A DNA stretch of 64,000 nt, from contig JBBQFI010000007.1 of NCBI GenBank assembly GCA_038321775.1, positions 139,042-203,041 on the forward strand, given 5' to 3'. A program made the translations under genes and the position numbers. The DNA is from JBBQFI01 sp038321775. GTDB lineage: Bacteria > Verrucomicrobiota > Verrucomicrobiia > Chthoniobacterales > UBA10450. Of the stretch, positions 60,994 to 64,000 are shown in pieces (positions within the stretch are counted from its first letter, which is position 1; every line of letters begins with the position of its first letter). The notes under the pieces were generated by a model. The model ran no database searches. It was given only the letters and a program-made list of their open reading frames with translations, and was not told the DNA's origin.

Positions 60994-61337
60994 TGTTTGG
61001 ACAAAATGAAGGTAATCGGCACTAAAATGTTGTGGACAGATCGTGGTTTAGCTTTCCAAAGTTTAAGCGCGCCTATCGCGTGGCCGTCGAGCATTCGCAC
61101 TCCTGTGCTTTTTACAACGTGGACTTCTCGAAGATTGCCAGTCTGGTAGTTAAAAGTCAGCTCGAATATCCCGGAGCCAGTCCACCGTTGTCGACGAGCT
61201 TCGTAAGGATAATCGGGTCGCGCCGCGACGACAAGCAAATCTTGTCGAATCGCCTCTTCCTCGGACATCGTGTCGGGAGTAGCGGCGCTCGATAGTTGAA
61301 CGGTTACGACTGTAAGCAAGATGAGGGATAGGCGCAT
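60990..61337 (-). CDS. TonB C-terminal-like secreted protein
   Basis: 115 residues with a signal peptide (LSLILLTVVTVQLSSAA). The body has PDYPYEARRQRWTGSGIFEL, LREVHVVKSTGVRMLDGHAI and ALKLWKAKPRS, the TonB/TolA C-terminal pattern (YP-x-A-R ... G-x-V ... SG-LD). It lacks the membrane anchor and proline spacer of true TonB, so it may act as a stand-alone partner. It ends 4 bp into the convergent gene. Confidence 0.78.
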   Translation of the reverse strand: MRLSLILLTVVTVQLSSAATPDTMSEEEAIRQDLLVVAARPDYPYEARRQRWTGSGIFELTFNYQTGNLREVHVVKSTGVRMLDGHAIGALKLWKAKPRSVHNILVPITFILSKH

Positions 61338-61375
61338 TGTCTTAAAAGACTCGGTGGTTATTTTTGATTAACTGG

Positions 61376-61885
61376 TTATGGCTTAAATTCGGCTTTCACT
61401 TCGGGCCATTGGAAAAGCAGGATGGTAGCGATTCCCAGGATGGTTCCGTAAGGAATCCAAATACAGTTTATCGCAGCCATTATTAAGATGAGGAGCTTGT
61501 GCTTTCTTTTCTTAATGCAGTAGCCGGCATAAGCCGTGAGCGCCCCAAGGGTCCAGCCGCAGAGAATTACAAATCCGATTACCCCTGCGATGATCCGGAA
61601 AAGGAACGCTGGAGGCGGCTGATTATCGGAATGCGGATTGCGGGGTGCGGATTGCGTAATGGGAGCAGGCGAGGTTTGTTGCGATATGGCAGGCTTCGCC
61701 GCGGATTGGTTCCATTGTGAGGCAGGAATAAAGGAAAGCCCGATCAGGAGGAAGAAGTGGATGAGTAAGAACGAAACCATGGCTGCGCCGATCGCGCCCG
61801 AGATGTAGTAGGCGAGTGAGAGCAGCCGCAATCTGTCCAAGGCGATGACTTGTCGGTCGGAACTGGCTTCTGGAGGATCGATCAT
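61376..61885 (-). CDS. hypothetical four-helix membrane protein
   Basis: 169 residues from the Met at 61885. Helices: LLSLAYYISGAIGAAMVSFL, LIHFFLLIGLSFIP, FLFRIIAGVIGFVILCGWTL and LLILIMAAINCIWIPYGTIL, with a Pro/Ser/Asn linker. It closely resembles a small membrane protein frequent in Verrucomicrobia and Acidobacteria with no assigned role. The linker contains NPHSDNQPP encoded by the GCGGATTGCGG repeat. Confidence 0.7.
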   Translation of the reverse strand: MIDPPEASSDRQVIALDRLRLLSLAYYISGAIGAAMVSFLLIHFFLLIGLSFIPASQWNQSAAKPAISQQTSPAPITQSAPRNPHSDNQPPPAFLFRIIAGVIGFVILCGWTLGALTAYAGYCIKKRKHKLLILIMAAINCIWIPYGTILGIATILLFQWPEVKAEFKP

Positions 61886-62101
61886 AAGGGAGACGTTAGG
61901 AGATTCTATTACCGCGCTCGGAATGGCAAGCAAACGTTGAGTGACGAGTGACGAGTGACGATTAGAGGTCAGAGGTCAGAGGTCGGAAGGGTAACGAGAA
62001 CTGAGAGGGAGCGGAGGAAGCGTCGCGTCGTCTGCAATGGACGTATTCGTGAAGGGCGCCACAATTGGATCGGCCGTTGATGCGAGCGTATTATTATACT
62101 T

Positions 62102-62932
62102 TCAGTGGGACTGATACGTGTCGAGGAATTTGCCTACGAAGTTGCCCTCTTCCGTGGCGTCGGGCCGAAGAATCACCCAATCATCCACCTCACTTTCGGG
62201 GAGCTTGTAAGATTGCCCGGTTTTGAATTCCTTCACCACCGTGAGGTGAGAATTAATCGTCCCAGCAATGATCCCGTTCTTTATACTCTTTACTTCGATA
62301 AAAGAATCTTCGAAATTTCCGTCACGATCCTTCAAGCGTGTCTTGACGGCGAATTTGTAGGCGGACGGTAAACCTGCAAGAAAACGCTTCTTCGCAGATG
62401 GGTAAGTCTTACGGCCCTTAGCAATATAAGGCGCGATCGCGTGATTATACTTGCGGACTTCCTCTGCAGTGTGGGCGGTGACTGTCGCCGAGTCCGAGAC
62501 CTTTTCCTTTTTTGGCACATCCTGAAGTTCCATTGGTACCGGCCAATTTCCGCGGGGCGGCTTTGGTAAAATCGCGGGAACTTGTAGCTTCGATGCAATG
62601 CAATCGGCGAAAGCATTCCGTGAACTGCAAAGGACCTGATCAATTCGACCGTCCGCGGCGACCACAAAGACGAGCTCGCTCTTTAGTGTGGTGGAACCTC
62701 GATTGACCATGCATCCGCGTATCGCTATGATGATTGGCTTATCCATCACATCGAGAAATTTTCGCATGTAAGCGTTTCCCGCTTCAGTAGTTATTTTCTT
62801 TTCTCCGTCTCTAGTCGCGGTGTCGAATTGCTCGTCGGACACTTTCGTTATCTGCACGGCCGAAGTTAGTTTCAACGCTAGAAAACTGAAGAAGAAGCAG
62901 AGCGTAAACCCTCTCGAGAGTCGCTTGCACAT
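62102..62932 (-). CDS. secreted hypothetical protein with DUF2314-like end
   Basis: 276 residues from the Met at 62932 (signal peptide FTLCFFFSFLALKLTSA). The first half (residues 20-130) has VVAADGRIDQVLCSSRNAFA, a TonB-like strand run with a conserved-looking Cys. The second half (YKFAVKTRLKDRDGNFEDSF, IEVKSIKNGIIAGTINS, VDDWVILRPDATEEGNFVGK) looks like DUF2314. It is transcribed toward its neighbour at 61376. Confidence 0.6.
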   Translation of the reverse strand: MCKRLSRGFTLCFFFSFLALKLTSAVQITKVSDEQFDTATRDGEKKITTEAGNAYMRKFLDVMDKPIIIAIRGCMVNRGSTTLKSELVFVVAADGRIDQVLCSSRNAFADCIASKLQVPAILPKPPRGNWPVPMELQDVPKKEKVSDSATVTAHTAEEVRKYNHAIAPYIAKGRKTYPSAKKRFLAGLPSAYKFAVKTRLKDRDGNFEDSFIEVKSIKNGIIAGTINSHLTVVKEFKTGQSYKLPESEVDDWVILRPDATEEGNFVGKFLDTYQSH

Positions 62933-63083
62933 TCTGTCTGTCCACGGAATTACGTGACTAGGTGTTTCCCTATCAAAGGTATTTCGACGTGGCTCGAAGT
63001 GTTGCCAACTGTGGCCTGGGCGGAAACGGGGCACGGCCACGAGTTTATCTGCAGTTGTCACTTTGAGGCAAGCGTTTTGGCGG

Positions 63084-63182
63084 AAGTCAGAAATCAGAAA
63101 TCAGAGGTCAGAGGTCAGAGGTCAGAGGTCAGAGGTCGGAGGTCGGAGGTCGGAGGTCGGAGGTCGGGGGACGGGGGACGGG
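63084..63182. repeat. 7-bp minisatellite
   Basis: About 13 units of period 7, AGAAATC/AGAGGTC changing to GGAGGTC and then GGGGGAC. A shorter relative (GTGACGA and AGAGGTC units) lies at 61944-61990. It occupies the gap between two divergent or convergent genes. Confidence 0.85.
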
Positions 63183-63186
63183 CGGA

Positions 63187-64000
63187 TCAGCCTGGCTGGT
63201 CTTGTTTGGAGGCGAGGGTTGTGCGCTGAAGAATGTAGGGCACATAACGTTGCTTTACATAAGCGGGAAGTGGCAGGTTTTTCTCAAGTAGGCGAAGTAT
63301 GCCGTAGGAGAAGAACACGGCGGAAACGTCCCGGGTAAAATCGCCGAAGAATAGGGTGTACATGACGGGCAGCGCAATGATGGGGATGCTGGTGAAAAGC
63401 GCGAGGGAATACCATTCCGTGCCGCGGCAGCGGAGGATCTGGCGGTGGGCATGGACGGCCATTCGAATCATGGCAAGTAAAACGGTCAGGAGTCCGACGT
63501 AACCAATGATGCGGACGCACTGGACCGGGCCGCTGTGGTAGCCTCCGGTGATCATCATCGCTTCTTGTTGTTGGGTCATGCCCGAACCCATGGAATCCAT
63601 TCCGCGTCCGCCTTCCTGCATGGCTTGCATCAATTGCATCTCCTGGCGTGTGAACCCCAGTCCGTCACCGAGAATCTTGTTGTGAATCCAATAGTCCGTG
63701 AAAAGGGCCTCCTTCCACATCTCTACCCGCCACTCGGTGGACTGCTCACCAGCCTCTACCTCACGCTTGTCCCAAGTTCCAGGGAAGGGGGAGAGCGCTC
63801 GTTGGACGTTAGATGGCAGCGGACTCGCAACATTGATGATGGCAAGCAGCCCGATACAAAATACCCCGGCGACGCAAGACAGCAGCACGGATATAAAGCC
63901 TCCACGATAAGCCGTGCCGATGATATAGATGACTCCCACGGCAGCCACGTTATTGCGATATCCGCTGCCAGCCGCCGCAAGAATGCTGATAAAGAGGAGG
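63187..64000 (-). CDS. O-antigen ligase-like membrane protein (5' part outside window)
   Basis: At least 271 residues; the frame is open to the window edge, so the N-terminus is missing. Helices such as GGFISVLLSCVAGVFCIGLL, VRIIGYVGLLTVLLAMIRMA and IPIIALPVMYTLFFGDFTRD surround a long outer loop (residues about 75-140 of the visible part) with GDGLGFT and a HSGPVQ turn, the pattern of Wzy/WaaL-type proteins. It probably joins or polymerises glycan chains at the outer face of the inner membrane. The last 40 residues (PLPAYVKQRYVPYILQRTTL) are cytoplasmic. Confidence 0.7.
   Translation of the reverse strand, partial: LLFISILAAAGSGYRNNVAAVGVIYIIGTAYRGGFISVLLSCVAGVFCIGLLAIINVASPLPSNVQRALSPFPGTWDKREVEAGEQSTEWRVEMWKEALFTDYWIHNKILGDGLGFTRQEMQLMQAMQEGGRGMDSMGSGMTQQQEAMMITGGYHSGPVQCVRIIGYVGLLTVLLAMIRMAVHAHRQILRCRGTEWYSLALFTSIPIIALPVMYTLFFGDFTRDVSAVFFSYGILRLLEKNLPLPAYVKQRYVPYILQRTTLASKQDQPG

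Overview
The window looks like a chromosomal piece of a free-living Verrucomicrobiota bacterium, most likely of the Chthoniobacterales (Spartobacteria) type. The basis is three PEP-CTERM proteins (one with the VPEGGSS variant), GlsB-type membrane proteins, mostly single genes in mixed orientation with few long operons, and intergenic DNA full of short degenerate repeats. This placement is inferred from gene families only. I see no rRNA or tRNA gene and no CRISPR array.

Region 1 (1-11.4 kb) is a worn defence island: an antitoxin-like gene with a decapitated RelE/ParE toxin, a PEP-CTERM protein, an Mrr-type nuclease with a zinc ribbon, a NERD nuclease-like membrane protein, and then a translationally coupled two-gene unit (3942-9244) of a nuclease/DUF2075 ATPase and a large DEAD-box helicase. 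Behind it lie two pieces of a broken type I methylase gene (hsdM) with an unknown 360-residue gene between them, and a small zinc-ribbon protein.

Region 2 (11.4-19.8 kb) holds a DUF72 gene, a ten-unit 21-bp tandem repeat and a striking array of 16 near-identical 21-bp palindromes (12656-18981). The palindromes cut the DNA into cassettes. Three cassette types recur (about 113 bp five times, 64 bp twice, 265 bp twice). The others carry genes (methyltransferase, small membrane protein, GlsB, response regulator, winged-helix regulator) or the broken 3' ends of genes (hsdM, the response regulator, the small membrane protein, a cupin-like gene).

Region 3 (19.8-54.9 kb) is mostly ordinary backbone: glycosyltransferase-like protein, methyltransferases, cupins (one frameshifted), secreted and PEP-CTERM proteins including a 1204-residue Gly/Asn-rich one, a fatty-acid desaturase, an exo/endonuclease, two divergent NYN RNases, sirtuin, Kir-type potassium channel, TetR regulator, M48 and M24 peptidases, CorA, a class V aminotransferase, HD hydrolase, two YdeI-family proteins, an arylsulfotransferase-like protein with FG-GAP-like repeats, a prenyltransferase-like repeat protein, and a YadA-head/peptidase S74 protein.

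Region 4 (55-64 kb) has a second defence-type gene, a PD-(D/E)xK nuclease fused to a P-loop ATPase with an apparent frameshift near its 3' end, then a cobalamin-binding protein, a TonB-like protein, secreted hypotheticals and the 3' part of an O-antigen-ligase-like membrane protein that runs off the window. Across the backbone the 9-mer CTCGTTAGG is strongly over-represented (16 exact copies seen on the two strands), while I did not see it in the 3.9-9.3 kb or 55.6-58.2 kb defence genes.
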